DNA from: Alloalcanivorax marinus | GTDB taxonomy: Bacteria > Pseudomonadota > Gammaproteobacteria > Pseudomonadales > Alcanivoracaceae | Reading direction: 5' to 3' | Length of the DNA: 64,000 bases | Assembly (NCBI RefSeq): GCF_016906305.1 | Contig: NZ_JADDOL010000011.1 | Span: forward strand, 57,948 to 121,947 | Shown here: positions 1 through 7,981 of the stretch, one piece after another | How positions within the stretch are numbered: position 1 is the first letter of the stretch | Layout: each line of letters begins with the position of its first letter | Made by a program: the position numbers and the translations under genes | The notes under the pieces: model-generated | What the model saw: the letters and a program-made list of their open reading frames with translations, nothing else | Databases searched by the model: none | What the model was told of the DNA's origin: nothing

Positions 1-241
1 CGCGCACCGTCTCTTCGTCGCGGATGTCGCAGGCGAAGGGCAGCGCCTCGCGGCCGGTGTCCTCGCGGATTTCGTCGGCCACCGCCTGCAGTTTTTCCGG
101 CTTGCGGCCGATCAGCACCACCCGGGCGCCCAGCGCCGCCAGCTCATGGGCGGTGCAGCGGCCGATGCCGGAGCCGCCGCCGGTGACGATCACGGTTTTG
201 TCGGCGAACAGGTCCGGGTGAAACACGGAGCGATAGGGCAT
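1..241 (-). CDS. Short-chain dehydrogenase/reductase, N-terminal part (AtuB-like)
   Basis: The first 80 residues of a leftward gene that leaves the window at base 1. The protein begins MPYRSVFHPDLF and carries the NAD(P)-binding glycine motif TGGGSGIG at residues 20-27, followed by an alternating Rossmann pattern, which identifies the SDR superfamily. It lies about 100 bp downstream of atuA on the same strand. In the acyclic terpene utilisation cluster of Pseudomonas an SDR (AtuB) follows AtuA, so a role in citronellol/geranyl-type or branched acyl degradation is inferred from context. The catalytic YxxxK lies outside the window, so substrate cannot be judged. An inverted REP pair separates it from atuA. 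Confidence 0.8.
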   Translation of the reverse strand, partial: MPYRSVFHPDLFADKTVIVTGGGSGIGRCTAHELAALGARVVLIGRKPEKLQAVADEIREDTGREALPFACDIRDEETVR

Positions 242-284
242 TCGGAATATCCTCACTGCAATCGTTCGTTGGGTGGCGTTCGCT

Positions 285-340
285 GTAGGAGCGGCTTCAG
301 CCGCGATCAAGCGCCTGATCGCGGCTGAAGCCGCTCCTAC
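285..340. repeat. REP inverted pair (REPIN-like), copy 1
   Basis: Two head-to-head copies of the element found across this window. Each has a GTAG foot, stem GCGGC, loop TTCA, stem GCCGC and a terminal GAT; the copies are mirror images around a 10-bp spacer (CAAGCGCCTG). It lies between atuA and the SDR gene, with its right end 2 bp from the atuA stop codon. This is typical of REP/REPIN sequences mobilised by RAYT transposases; a candidate RAYT lies at 47897. Confidence 0.9.
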
Positions 341-342
341 CA

Positions 343-2136
343 CTACTGCGTATTTTTCTCGACCTCTTGGGCGATCTCTTCGCTCACCGGAACCGGAAAG
401 TCCAGCAACTGCTGGGCGAACGCCTTGCCCTGGGGGTCGATGCGCAGGCTGGCGATGCCGCCGCCGCCCAGGGCATGGCGCAGCAGAAAGTTGAAGGCCT
501 GGAAGCCGGGCAGTTCCCAATGGCTGACGCTGCCGGTCTGCGGATCCAGCACATGCTGCATGTAGTCGGCCACGGCGCCGTCGCTGAGCGCGGCGCGCAG
601 GTAGGGCACGTATTCCGGGCGGCGCGCCATCACGCCGATGTTGGCGTGGTCGCCCTTGTCGCCGGAGCGCGCCCAGGCCAGCTTCACCAGCGGCACGCTG
701 ACCGGGCCGCCGGCGGTGTCGGTGCCCTGGCTGAAGGGCAGGGTGGTGGGGTCCAGCGGTTCGCCCACCGGCACGCCCACCTCCACCGGCTTTCCTTCCA
801 GGTCCACGGTGGCGGTCACGTCCACCTTCGGCACCAGGGTGGAGAACAGGCGGATGCGCGGCACCGGCTTGGGCCGGCCGCCGACCAGCCCGGACAGGCC
901 CGGCGCCATGCCGGTGGCGGCCTGGGCGATTTCCCGGGCAAACAGGCCCAGCGCCTTGCGGTCATCGTGCAGGGCGGCGATTTTCACCACCACCTCGCGG
1001 GTGTCCTCCCGGCGGGCGTGGGCGCCGTAGGTGGCTTCGCTGCCGAGAATTTCCACGCTGGTATCACGGAACGGGGCCAGCCCCAGCTGTTCGAACAGGC
1101 GACCGGTTTTGCGCAGGATCGCCTCGGCCACCACCCGGCCCTTGGCGGGGGCGTCCAGCCCGGCCATCAGGAACGACACGGTGATGCGCTGGCCGTCGGG
1201 CCAGGTGGCGGACACCTTGTAGGTGTCGGTGGGCGGCCGGCCGCGGGCGCCGCTCACGCGCACCCGGTTGTCGCCGTCCTGCTCCAGGGTCACGCCGGTG
1301 AAGTCGCACACCACGTCGGGAAGAATATAGGCACGGGGGTCCCCGATTTCGTACAACACCTGTTCGCCCACCGTGGCCCGGGTGACCAGGCCGCCGGTGC
1401 CCGGCGGTTTGGTGACCACGAAGCTGCCGTCGGCGTGGCACTCGGCGATCGGGAAACCCATGTCGTGGAAATCCGGCACCTGGCGCCAGTCGGTGAAGTT
1501 ACCGCCGGTGCACTGGGCGCCGCATTCGATCACATGGCCGCACAGGGAGCCCTGGGCGAGCTTGTCGTAATCGTCGTCGGCCCATTGGAATTCGTGCATC
1601 AGCGGCCCCAGGGCCAGGGCGGAATCGGCGATGCGTCCGGTCAGCACCAGGTCGGCGCCGGCGTCCAGGGCCGCCTTGATCGGCAGCGCCCCCAGGTAGG
1701 CGTTCATGGTCACGGTCAGGGGCGGCAGCGGCGCGCCGCTGTCCAGCTCCTTGCAGGCGGCGAACTGGTCGCGCCGGCCGTTCAGATCGTCGCCTTCCAC
1801 CAGGGCGATTTTCAGGTCCACGCCGGCGGCCTCGAACACCTTGCGCAGGGCGTCGCGGCAGGCCCGCGGATTGACCCCGCCGGCGTTGCTGATCACCTTG
1901 ATCTTCCGGTCGCGGATATCCCGGGCCAGGGGGGCCATGACCTGATCCACGAAATCGTGGGCGTAGCCGGCGTTCGGGTCCTTCATGCGGGCCCCGGCCA
2001 TGATCGAGAGCGTGACCTCCGCCAGATAGTCGAACACCAGATAGTCGATGTCCCCCTGGCGCACCAATTGAAAGGCGGCACTGTTGGTGTCGCCCCAGAA
2101 GCCGGCGGCGCAGCCGATGCGAACGGGTTCGGTCAT
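343..2136 (-). CDS. atuA: Acyclic terpene utilisation protein AtuA family
   Basis: A 597-residue protein of the AtuA (DUF1446) family. The start [20 protein letters not shown] and the segment [18 protein letters not shown] match the N-terminal domain as I know it; the C-terminal third (from about residue 490, [18 protein letters not shown]) is the small domain often fused to it. AtuA is required for growth of Pseudomonas on citronellol and related acyclic terpenes, but its exact reaction is not settled. It is first in a leftward operon with the SDR gene and is divergent from a TetR gene. The ATG is kept because the intergenic region upstream holds a palindromic operator. Length is normal for the family and no frameshift is seen. 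Confidence 0.85.
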   Translation of the reverse strand: MTEPVRIGCAAGFWGDTNSAAFQLVRQGDIDYLVFDYLAEVTLSIMAGARMKDPNAGYAHDFVDQVMAPLARDIRDRKIKVISNAGGVNPRACRDALRKVFEAAGVDLKIALVEGDDLNGRRDQFAACKELDSGAPLPPLTVTMNAYLGALPIKAALDAGADLVLTGRIADSALALGPLMHEFQWADDDYDKLAQGSLCGHVIECGAQCTGGNFTDWRQVPDFHDMGFPIAECHADGSFVVTKPPGTGGLVTRATVGEQVLYEIGDPRAYILPDVVCDFTGVTLEQDGDNRVRVSGARGRPPTDTYKVSATWPDGQRITVSFLMAGLDAPAKGRVVAEAILRKTGRLFEQLGLAPFRDTSVEILGSEATYGAHARREDTREVVVKIAALHDDRKALGLFAREIAQAATGMAPGLSGLVGGRPKPVPRIRLFSTLVPKVDVTATVDLEGKPVEVGVPVGEPLDPTTLPFSQGTDTAGGPVSVPLVKLAWARSGDKGDHANIGVMARRPEYVPYLRAALSDGAVADYMQHVLDPQTGSVSHWELPGFQAFNFLLRHALGGGGIASLRIDPQGKAFAQQLLDFPVPVSEEIAQEVEKNTQ

Positions 2137-2180
2137 GGAAAAGGATCCTGATTGCCGTGGTTCGGATGTTTCCGTAAGCT

Positions 2181-2198
2181 ACCAAGCAAGCGCTTGGT
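2181..2198. promoter_or_regulatory. Candidate AtuR operator palindrome
   Basis: The 133-bp gap between atuA and the TetR gene contains the inverted repeat ACCAAGC - AAGC - GCTTGGT, with the perfect core CAAGCGCTTG at 2187-2196. A second CAAGCG/CGCTTG pair follows at about 2203-2218. AtuR of Pseudomonas is reported to bind paired inverted repeats in the corresponding atuR-atuA gap, so this is a plausible self- and operon-repression site. Binding is inferred from position and symmetry only. Confidence 0.55.
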
Positions 2199-2269
2199 TT
2201 GGCAAGCGCCGCGCTTGCAGCCGGTTGGACGCGGCGATTTAATGCGCCCCTGAGTAAGGAGCCCCCACC

Positions 2270-2860
2270 ATGCCCGACAACCCGTCCATTCACGGTATCG
2301 ACGATTCGCCCCGCGGGCGCCTGCTGAGCGCCGCCGCCCAGCTGTTCCGCGAGAAGGGCTTCGACCGCACCACGGTGCGCGACATCGCCGCCGCGGTGGG
2401 CATCCAGAGCGGCTCCATCTTTCATCACTTCAAGAGCAAGGAGGACATCCTCTACTCGGTGATGGAGGAAGTCATCCGCTTCAATACCGAGCGGCTGCGC
2501 CAGGCGGTGGCCGCCGCCGACACGCCCCGGGAGCAGCTGCGTCATCTGATCAGCGCGGAGCTCACCGCCACCGTGGGCGATACCCGCGAAGCGATGACGG
2601 TGATGGTTCAGGAGTGGCGCTGCCTCAGCGAGGACAACCAGCGCCGGGCGCTGGCCCTGCGCGATGTCTACGAGCGCCTTTGGCTGGATGTGCTGGAGCG
2701 GCTGCACGAGCAGGGCGCCTTCCGGGCCGACCCGTTCATCCTGCGGCGGCTGCTCACCGGCATGATCGGCTGGACGCCGAACTGGTTCAGCACCAACCGC
2801 CGGCTGTCGGTGGACGACCTGGCCACCCTCATTCTCGAGCGGGTGGTGGGCGAGTCATGA
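2270..2860 (+). CDS. TetR-family repressor, probable AtuR
   Basis: A 196-residue TetR regulator. The N-terminal helix-turn-helix is clear (LLSAAAQLFREKGFDRTTVRDIAAAVGI, then GSIFHHFKSKEDIL, residues about 17-67); the remainder is an all-helical ligand-binding and dimerisation domain. It is divergent from atuA across a gap with a CAAGCGCTTG palindrome, the arrangement known for AtuR, repressor of the terpene utilisation cluster. A good ribosome site (AAGGAG, about 2256) precedes the ATG. Its stop codon overlaps the ATG of the next small gene (ATGA). The ligand is unknown; a terpenoyl- or acyl-CoA would fit the context. Confidence 0.8.
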   Translation: MPDNPSIHGIDDSPRGRLLSAAAQLFREKGFDRTTVRDIAAAVGIQSGSIFHHFKSKEDILYSVMEEVIRFNTERLRQAVAAADTPREQLRHLISAELTATVGDTREAMTVMVQEWRCLSEDNQRRALALRDVYERLWLDVLERLHEQGAFRADPFILRRLLTGMIGWTPNWFSTNRRLSVDDLATLILERVVGES

Positions 2861-3060
2861 TCGGCAACGGCTTCGCCTGGGGCAATGGCTACACCATCAT
2901 GGAGGAGGGCGAGCTGGACCGGGATACCTGGCAGCTGCGCGTGAGCCATTATCTGGTGGCCGGCCCCGACGGCCGGCCGCTGCCGGGCCGCTTCGCCAGC
3001 CTGGAGGCCGCCAAAGCCTTTATCGACGGGCGGGAAGAGGGCGGTCCGGGCAATTTATGA
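2857..3060 (+). CDS. Small hypothetical protein coupled to the TetR gene
   Basis: A 67-residue ORF (MIGNGFAWGNGYTIMEEG...). Its ATG overlaps the TetR stop codon as ATGA, a layout typical of translational coupling. It shows no signal peptide, membrane segment or cysteine. It is rich in Gly and acidic residues and ends with an amphipathic stretch (LEAAKAFIDGREEGG). I do not recognise the family. The same frame is open far upstream inside the TetR gene, but the coupled ATG is the only start with positional support. Confidence 0.55.
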   Translation: MIGNGFAWGNGYTIMEEGELDRDTWQLRVSHYLVAGPDGRPLPGRFASLEAAKAFIDGREEGGPGNL

Positions 3061-3090
3061 ACGAACGGTGTCCGCGGGGTAAAAAAGCCG

Positions 3091-3118
3091 TTGACACCCG
3101 GGGCCCAATCCCTAAAAT
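3091..3118 (+). promoter_or_regulatory. Sigma-70 promoter of the tRNA operon
   Basis: TTGACA at 3091-3096 and TAAAAT at 3113-3118 with a 16-bp spacer, 30 bp upstream of tRNA-Val. Near-consensus hexamers at this distance support a strong stable-RNA promoter. Confidence 0.75.
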
Positions 3119-3147
3119 GGCGCCCACTTCGCAACGCGAAGCCCAGA

Positions 3148-3223
3148 GGGTGGTTAGCTCAGCTGGGAGAGCATCTGCCTTACAAGCAGAGGGTCGGCGG
3201 TTCGATCCCGTCACCACCCACCA
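3148..3223 (+). tRNA. tRNA-Val (anticodon TAC)
   Basis: A 76-nt cloverleaf with the 3' CCA encoded. The acceptor stem GGGTGGT pairs with ACCACCC, the D-arm carries AGCTCAGCTGGGAGAGC, the anticodon loop reads CTTACAA (TAC, valine) and the T-arm contains GGTTCGATCC. It lies directly downstream of a TTGACA/TAAAAT promoter and 36 bp ahead of tRNA-Asp, so the two are probably co-transcribed. Confidence 0.95.
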
Positions 3224-3259
3224 GTTTCCCAAGTCGGGCCCAGGCCCGCGGGGAGAGTC

Positions 3260-3336
3260 GGAGCGGTAGTTCAGTTGGTTAGAATACCGGCCTGTCACGC
3301 CGGGGGTCGCGGGTTCGAGTCCCGTCCGCTCCGCCA
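3260..3336 (+). tRNA. tRNA-Asp (anticodon GTC)
   Basis: A 77-nt tRNA including CCA. GGAGCGG pairs with CCGCTCC, the D-arm contains AGTTCAGTTGGTTAGAAT, the anticodon loop reads CTGTCAC (GTC, aspartate) and the T-arm contains GGGTTCGAGTCCC. Second gene of a two-tRNA operon closed by a hairpin terminator at 3384. Confidence 0.95.
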
Positions 3337-3383
3337 CTTCTTCATGATCTTTTCTCCTTGATAGACATTTTGCAGTGATTTTG

Positions 3384-3414
3384 GCGCCGGCTGTCTCAGC
3401 CGGCGCTTTTTGTT
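3384..3414 (+). terminator. Rho-independent terminator of the tRNA operon
   Basis: A perfect 10-bp stem GCGCCGGCTG / CAGCCGGCGC with a TCT loop, followed by TTTTTGTTT. It lies 48 bp after tRNA-Asp. Confidence 0.9.
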
Positions 3415-3578
3415 TGTCCGGTGCCCGCCGGGAACTCTTCGCCCCCCGCCCCCTCTAAAACCCCAAGCGGCCAGTGGAACGGCCGTGTTCATCAAACCGT
3501 CACGAGCCCGCTTTTAGAATCCCCGGCGAGTAACGGATGAAAAAGAAACAGTGAAAGAGAAAGAAAAGGAGTCCCACC

Positions 3579-3677
3579 ATGGACGAATATCTGGAAGACC
3601 AAATCGAAGAGAAGCTGTGGCTGGAAAGCCTCGATGAACTGGACGACGACCTGTGCGACGACGGCGTGGAGCTGTGA
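3579..3677 (+). CDS. Very short acidic ORF (32 residues)
   Basis: Encodes MDEYLEDQIEEKLWLESL, then a run of Asp residues ending DDGVEL. Close to half the residues are Asp or Glu. A strong Shine-Dalgarno (AAGGAG, 3566-3571) lies 7 nt before the ATG, after a purine-rich leader. There is no membrane segment; a short amphipathic helix is plausible. I do not recognise it. Translation is supported only by the ribosome site and context: it stands alone between the tRNA terminator and the next gene's promoter region. Confidence 0.45.
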   Translation: MDEYLEDQIEEKLWLESLDELDDDLCDDGVEL

Positions 3678-3822
3678 GCTCCTGCCCCCGTCGCCTCTGA
3701 TTTTCCCCTCCGCTTCACCCTTCTCCCCACCCCGTTCCTGAACCGACCTCCACCGAACCGCCGCCGCGCCCCCCGGCGCCGCCACGCGCTTTGCGTTTGG
3801 TGATCCGCTTCCTTGTTTTGCC

Positions 3823-3852
3823 GGCCCGGCGCTGTCTATGCTGCGCCCATCC
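3823..3852 (+). promoter_or_regulatory. Candidate promoter for the coiled-coil/cNMP genes
   Basis: The gene-free stretch 3678-4009 is pyrimidine-rich at first and holds TTGTTT (3823-3828) and TATGCT (3847-3852) with an 18-bp spacer, about 160 bp before the next ATG. Apart from this I see nothing firm in the stretch: no tRNA, long repeat or convincing ORF. Confidence 0.4.
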
Positions 3853-4009
3853 GCAACGCCGTTCGAACCGACCCGGCCGTGGCGGACCCGCCCCCCGCCA
3901 GAAGGGGGAGCGCCGAACAGGGGACTGACCGAAATCGGCAGGGAGTGACATCGGGCGTCACTTCTTCCAATAAAAAACGGCAACCGACAACAGGGAAAGG
4001 GAAGGCGTT

Positions 4010-5383
4010 ATGGGGGGCTCGTCCGTCACTTCCGAAGCGATTCTGTTTTTCGAGCGGGACGGCATCGGCAAAAGCATGCTGTTCGCCGATTTCGAAGCGA
4101 TCCTCGACGGCATGGTGGGGGTGCCTGAATACGCCGGCCGCGAAATGCGTGGCGCCTACTGCGTGGTCAACGGACGCCTGAAGGTCAAGGCCCTGGTGCT
4201 GTTTCTGATTGATTTCGATGCCGACGGCATGGCCGATCACACCTGGAATATGCCCTTGCGGCACCTGGCCGAACACGGCGGGCCCGGGCCGGATATGGGC
4301 GCCGGACCGATCCGTCTGGCGTGCCGCAGCCAGTGCCCGGTGGCCTGGCACCAGGACCAGCTCTGGGACCCCTCCATGAAACCCGGCGCCAACGACTTCG
4401 TGGCGGCCCGGGATCTGCTGCGCCGCCGCGGCGCCAAGATGGGCCTGGAAGTGGACGAGGATCTGCCGCCGGACGGCGAGGTGCCGACCCTGGCCGGCGA
4501 GGTCCCCACGGTCCGGCCGGTGCGCGAGGAGGGCGACCCGGAGCGGGTGCGTCTGGCGCGGACCATCAAGGAACTGCGGCTGCGTATCCATACCCTGGAG
4601 ACCGGGCACAAGGAAGCGCTGGCGCAGTTGCGCTACGCCCGCCAGCAGAAGGAGGAAATCCTCAGCGCCCAGCTGGAAAAAGTGCTCACCCAGTTCAAGA
4701 CCCTGAAATCCCAGAACACCGCCCTGCGCGAGCAGAACGACTCGCTCAAGGCCCAGGCCGAGGCCCTGCGGAGCAGTCTGGAGGAACAGGCGCGCAGCCT
4801 GGAGGAACAGGCCGGCCGCGACGCCGAGCAGGGCAGCCGGCTGGAGCGCCTCGCCGAACAGTACAACCTCAATCTGGAGCAGCGCCTGGACGAGGAGCGC
4901 GCCCGGCTGGCCGGCGAGATCCACAGCCGCGAAATGGACGTGCTGAACCGCGACGAGGTGATTGGACAGCTGCGCGCCGAGATCGCCGCGCTCAAGCGGG
5001 ACCATCTGCAGGTGGCTCACTCCGGTGCCCGCCAGATGCTGGATAAGCTGGAAGACCTGGGTCTCAGCTTTATCGCCTTCCATCCCGGCGCCGGCCATGT
5101 GTCGGTGGGTGCCGACCAGATCGCCGATTACATGAACAACCCCCAGGCGTTCGCCGCGCGCAAGTGCCTGGTCACCGAGGACCATTACCGGGCCTGGCTG
5201 GCGCACTACGAGAACCCGGTGTGTCAGGTTCCGGTGGGGCCGGAGCAGACCCCGTGCGGCAAGCGGGTGATCCGCGTGGACGTGCCCAACCAGTTCAAGC
5301 CCGGCGTGTCCGATTGCAACTCCAACCGGTGCCCGCATTGCCGCTCGGACTCGTCCATCGACAATGTTTTGCGGTTTCGGTAA
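4010..5383 (+). CDS. Coiled-coil protein with C-terminal cysteine cluster
   Basis: A 457-residue protein in three parts. Residues 1-150 form a globular domain (SEAILFFERDGIGKSMLFADFEAILDG...). Residues about 180-345 are a long heptad-rich coiled coil (many Leu/Glu/Gln/Arg, e.g. SLEEQARSLEEQAGRD). The C-terminal domain holds cysteines spaced like a zinc site (PVCQVP, TPCGK, then CNSNRCPHC). No signal peptide or membrane segment is seen, so it is probably cytoplasmic, perhaps a scaffold or dimerising partner. It precedes a cNMP-binding/rhodanese gene on the same strand, which suggests a joint signalling role. GGGAAGG precedes the ATG. Its stop codon lies inside a 21-bp tandem repeat. No function is known to me. 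Confidence 0.75.
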   Translation: MGGSSVTSEAILFFERDGIGKSMLFADFEAILDGMVGVPEYAGREMRGAYCVVNGRLKVKALVLFLIDFDADGMADHTWNMPLRHLAEHGGPGPDMGAGPIRLACRSQCPVAWHQDQLWDPSMKPGANDFVAARDLLRRRGAKMGLEVDEDLPPDGEVPTLAGEVPTVRPVREEGDPERVRLARTIKELRLRIHTLETGHKEALAQLRYARQQKEEILSAQLEKVLTQFKTLKSQNTALREQNDSLKAQAEALRSSLEEQARSLEEQAGRDAEQGSRLERLAEQYNLNLEQRLDEERARLAGEIHSREMDVLNRDEVIGQLRAEIAALKRDHLQVAHSGARQMLDKLEDLGLSFIAFHPGAGHVSVGADQIADYMNNPQAFAARKCLVTEDHYRAWLAHYENPVCQVPVGPEQTPCGKRVIRVDVPNQFKPGVSDCNSNRCPHCRSDSSIDNVLRFR

Positions 5384-5428
5384 GGGGTTTTGCGGTTTCG
5401 GTAAGGGGTTCTGCGGTTTCGGCAAGAG
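5366..5428 (+). repeat. Three tandem 21-bp repeats across the stop codon
   Basis: Three adjacent 21-bp units at 5366-5386, 5387-5407 and 5408-5428, each reading about GTTTTGCGGTTTCGGTAAGG plus G. Units one and two are identical; the third differs at three bases (GTTC, GGCAAGAG). The first unit contains the last codons (VLRFR) and TAA of the coiled-coil gene. Slippage or local duplication is the simplest origin. Confidence 0.85.
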
Positions 5429-5539
5429 CCGCCCGCGAGTCCGCCGTGAGGGATTGGTAAGTTTTTTGCAGGGTACGCGGTGAAGCGTATCGAAAAAGAA
5501 TCCGAAAACAGCCTTTGAAACAGAGGGGAAGGGGTGGTC

Positions 5540-6610
5540 ATGGCCCAATCCATCGACAAGCGCCTGCTGCAGACTTTCGTGCCGGTGAACGCCCTGTCCG
5601 GCGATCAGCTCGACTGGCTGCTCGATCAGCAGGAGGTGCGCCGCTACGAAGCCGGCGACATCCTGTTCCGTCAGGGCGACCGGGACAACACCACCATCTA
5701 CCTGCTCAGCGGCCAGGTGGAGCTGTTCAGCGAGCGCGGCGAACGCAGCGTGGTGAGCGCCGGCGACGGCGCCTCCTGGCACCCGCTCGGCCATTTCCAG
5801 CCCCGTCGCGACGATTGCCGGGCACTCACCGAGGTGAGCGTGGTGCGCTTCGACAGCTTCCGCCTGGACACCATCCTGTCCTGGGACCAGTCCGCCGGTT
5901 ACGTGATTCTCGACATCAACGCCAACGCCGCCTACCAGCACGACCGGGAATGGATGATCCGGCTGCTCAAGTCGAACCTGTTCCACCGGGTGCCGCCCAC
6001 CAACATTCTGGAGATTTTCCGGCGCCTGCACGCCCGCCGCTGCAAGGAGGGCGAGGCCATTATCCGCCAGGGCGAAGAGGCGGACTGCTGCTACATCATC
6101 AAGGAAGGCGTGTGCGAGGTGGCCATCGCCCTGGGTGACGGCAACGCGCCCACCCCGGTGGCGATGCTGGAGGAGGGCCAGTGGTTCGGCGAGGAGGCGC
6201 TGCTTTCCGGCAAGCCCCGCAACGCCACCGTCTCCATGGCCACCGACGGCGTGCTGATGCGCCTGGACCGCCAGGACTTCGACGCCCTGCTGCGCGAGCC
6301 GGTGGTGCACACGGTCAGCGCCGGGGAGGCGCGCGCCCGCATCGCCGCCGGCGGCCGCTGGCTGGACGTGCGCACCGGCGATGAGTTCGATCAGCAGCAC
6401 CTGGCCGCCGCCGCCAACATGCCGCTGGGCGCCCTGCGCCTGAAATCCCGGCTGCTCGACCCGGGCCGGGCCTATGTGGCCTACTGCGACACCGGCCGGC
6501 GTAGCGCCACGGCGGCATTTTTGTTAAAAAACGCCGGTCTGGACGTGTTCGTGCTGGATGGCGGCCTGAACGCCAATACTGATACCCTGCACGAATACCT
6601 CACCGAATAG
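5540..6610 (+). CDS. Double cNMP-binding domain protein with C-terminal rhodanese domain
   Basis: A 356-residue protein. Residues about 15-120 form a first cyclic-nucleotide-binding fold (GDILFRQGDRDNTTIYLLSG) whose phosphate-binding cassette looks degenerate. Residues about 135-255 form a second one with a better cassette (WFGEEALLSGKPRNATVSM). Residues about 260-355 are a rhodanese domain (WLDVRTGDEFDQQHLAAAANMP) with the active-site loop CDTGRRS. There is no helix-turn-helix, so it is not a CRP-type transcription factor. It may sense a nucleotide and control or use a sulfurtransferase or anion-binding site. ATG 5540 is preferred over GTG 5534 because AGGGGAAGG lies 7 nt before it. It follows the coiled-coil gene and precedes nadK. 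Confidence 0.8.
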   Translation: MAQSIDKRLLQTFVPVNALSGDQLDWLLDQQEVRRYEAGDILFRQGDRDNTTIYLLSGQVELFSERGERSVVSAGDGASWHPLGHFQPRRDDCRALTEVSVVRFDSFRLDTILSWDQSAGYVILDINANAAYQHDREWMIRLLKSNLFHRVPPTNILEIFRRLHARRCKEGEAIIRQGEEADCCYIIKEGVCEVAIALGDGNAPTPVAMLEEGQWFGEEALLSGKPRNATVSMATDGVLMRLDRQDFDALLREPVVHTVSAGEARARIAAGGRWLDVRTGDEFDQQHLAAAANMPLGALRLKSRLLDPGRAYVAYCDTGRRSATAAFLLKNAGLDVFVLDGGLNANTDTLHEYLTE

Positions 6611-6656
6611 CCGTTCCCGCACCGCCGGGGCCGGCGCTGGCAACAGGCCCCGGAAC

Positions 6657-7547
6657 GTGACCCAAGAGAAATTCCGCCTGATCGGGCTGATCGCCCGCTC
6701 GGAAAGCGAACAGGCGCTGTACTCCATGCGCCAGCTGATCCATTTTCTGCATGGCCGGGATTGCACCGTGATCCTGGAGAAGGGCATCGCCGACAGCCTG
6801 CCGGAAATGGGGCTGCAGGCCGCCAGTGCCGCGCAGATGGGCGACAGCTGCGACCTGGTGATCGTGATCGGTGGTGACGGCAGCCTGCTGGGCGCCGCCC
6901 GGGCCCTGGCCCGCTACGACATTCCGGTGCTGGGCATCAACCGGGGCCACCTGGGCTTTCTCACCGATATCCTGCCCTCGGAAATCGAATCCCGGGTGGG
7001 GCAGGTGCTGGACGGCGACTACACCACCGAGCGGCGCTTCCTGCTCGACATGGAGGTGCGCCGGGGCAAGACCGTGATGGGGCAGGGCAGCGCCCTCAAC
7101 GACGTGGTGCTGCTGTCCGGTGACAGCGTGCACATGATCGATTTCGAGCTCAATATCGACGGGCACTTCGTTTACGCCCAGCGCTCCGACGGCCTGATCG
7201 TGTCCACCCCCACCGGTTCCACCGCCTACGCCCTGTCCGGCGGCGGCCCGATCATGCACCCGCGCCTCAACGCCATGGTGATGGTGCCGCTCAACCCGCA
7301 CACCCTGACCAGCCGCCCGCTGGTGGTGGACGGCGACAGCGAGATCAAGATCAAGATCACCACCGAGAAGGTGAACCCGCTGGTCAGTTGCGACGGCACC
7401 GCCGGCGTCCGCCTCAAGGTGGACGACGTCATCGCCATCCGCAAGAAACCCCATCGGCTGCAGCTCATCCACCCGCCGGGCCACGACTTCTACCAGGCCT
7501 GCCGCTCCAAGCTGGGCTGGAGCACGCGCCCGGGCGACGGCCACTGA
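6657..7547 (+). CDS. nadK: NAD kinase
   Basis: A 296-residue ATP-NAD kinase, which phosphorylates NAD to NADP in the cytoplasm. Hallmarks are GGDGSLLGAAR near residue 74, INRGHLGFLTDI near residue 98, the NDVVL segment and SDGLIVSTPTGSTAYALSAGG-type motif near residue 180. Length and the C-terminal HPPGHDFYQACRSKLGW match pseudomonad NadK. It starts at GTG 6657 with a weak ribosome site, 46 bp after the rhodanese gene, and is followed by a REP pair. No anomalies. Confidence 0.95.
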   Translation: MTQEKFRLIGLIARSESEQALYSMRQLIHFLHGRDCTVILEKGIADSLPEMGLQAASAAQMGDSCDLVIVIGGDGSLLGAARALARYDIPVLGINRGHLGFLTDILPSEIESRVGQVLDGDYTTERRFLLDMEVRRGKTVMGQGSALNDVVLLSGDSVHMIDFELNIDGHFVYAQRSDGLIVSTPTGSTAYALSGGGPIMHPRLNAMVMVPLNPHTLTSRPLVVDGDSEIKIKITTEKVNPLVSCDGTAGVRLKVDDVIAIRKKPHRLQLIHPPGHDFYQACRSKLGWSTRPGDGH

Positions 7548-7553
7548 ACCCCC

Positions 7554-7613
7554 ATCGCGACTGAAATCGCTCCCACACCGGAGCAAAGTCGTAGGAGCGG
7601 CTTCAGCCGCGAT
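7554..7613. repeat. REP inverted pair, copy 2
   Basis: Reverse element (ATCGCGACTGAAATCGC..., one stem mismatch) and a forward element with stem GCGGC-TTCA-GCCGC, separated by 14 bp. It starts 6 bp after the nadK stop codon. Confidence 0.85.
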
Positions 7614-7696
7614 CGGGCCGGCGCGCAAGCCGCGGGCCCTTGCATCCTGTATCCTTACCCCCATCCATAACGCACCGTTTTCGACAGGTATCCGCG

Positions 7697-7981
7697 ATGT
7701 CTTCCGCCCCTTCCTTTGACCAGATGATCGATGCCATGACCCTGGAGGTCTGGCACAACATGCGTACCGCGGTGGAAACCGGCCGCTGGCCGGACGGTCG
7801 CCAGGTCAGCGACGAGCAGCGTCAGCTTTGCCTGCAGGCGGTGATCGCCTGGGAGGCGCGCAACCTGCCGGAGGAAGAGCGCACCGGCTACGTGCCCAGC
7901 CATTGCAAGAGCCAGGACGACGCCGAAACGTCCGAGCAGCCGGTCTCCCTGCGCCCGGCCGGCCGGAAAGGAGAGCACTGA
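7697..7981 (+). CDS. DUF1315 (YeaC-like) protein
   Basis: A 94-residue protein beginning MSSAPSFDQMIDAMTLEVWHNM and continuing GRWPDGRQVSDEQRQLCLQAVIAWEARNLPEEERTGY, the signature of the small DUF1315/YeaC family. The molecular role of that family is not established. The start at 7697 gives the usual family N-terminus. Its stop codon overlaps the pepN ATG (TGATG), so it is translationally coupled to pepN and probably sits in one operon. No signal peptide. Confidence 0.8.
   Translation: MSSAPSFDQMIDAMTLEVWHNMRTAVETGRWPDGRQVSDEQRQLCLQAVIAWEARNLPEEERTGYVPSHCKSQDDAETSEQPVSLRPAGRKGEH

Noticed and set aside
285..340. REP pairs read as rho-independent terminators or CRISPR repeats
   Set aside because: They lack a T-run and regular spacers, and both orientations recur; they fit REP/REPIN elements. 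No CRISPR array was found in the window.
367..2151. Long open frame (about 590 codons) on the strand opposite atuA
   Set aside because: It lies wholly over atuA, has a His/Gly/Ala/Arg-biased sequence with no domain, and follows from high GC reducing stop codons.
3020..3337. Minus-strand frame over the two tRNAs
   Set aside because: Its codons are the complement of tRNA genes; such peptides are a common artefact.
3836..6400. Open frame of about 850 codons on the minus strand over the coiled-coil and cNMP genes
   Set aside because: It crosses two real genes and an intergenic region and has no recognisable motif; a shadow frame.
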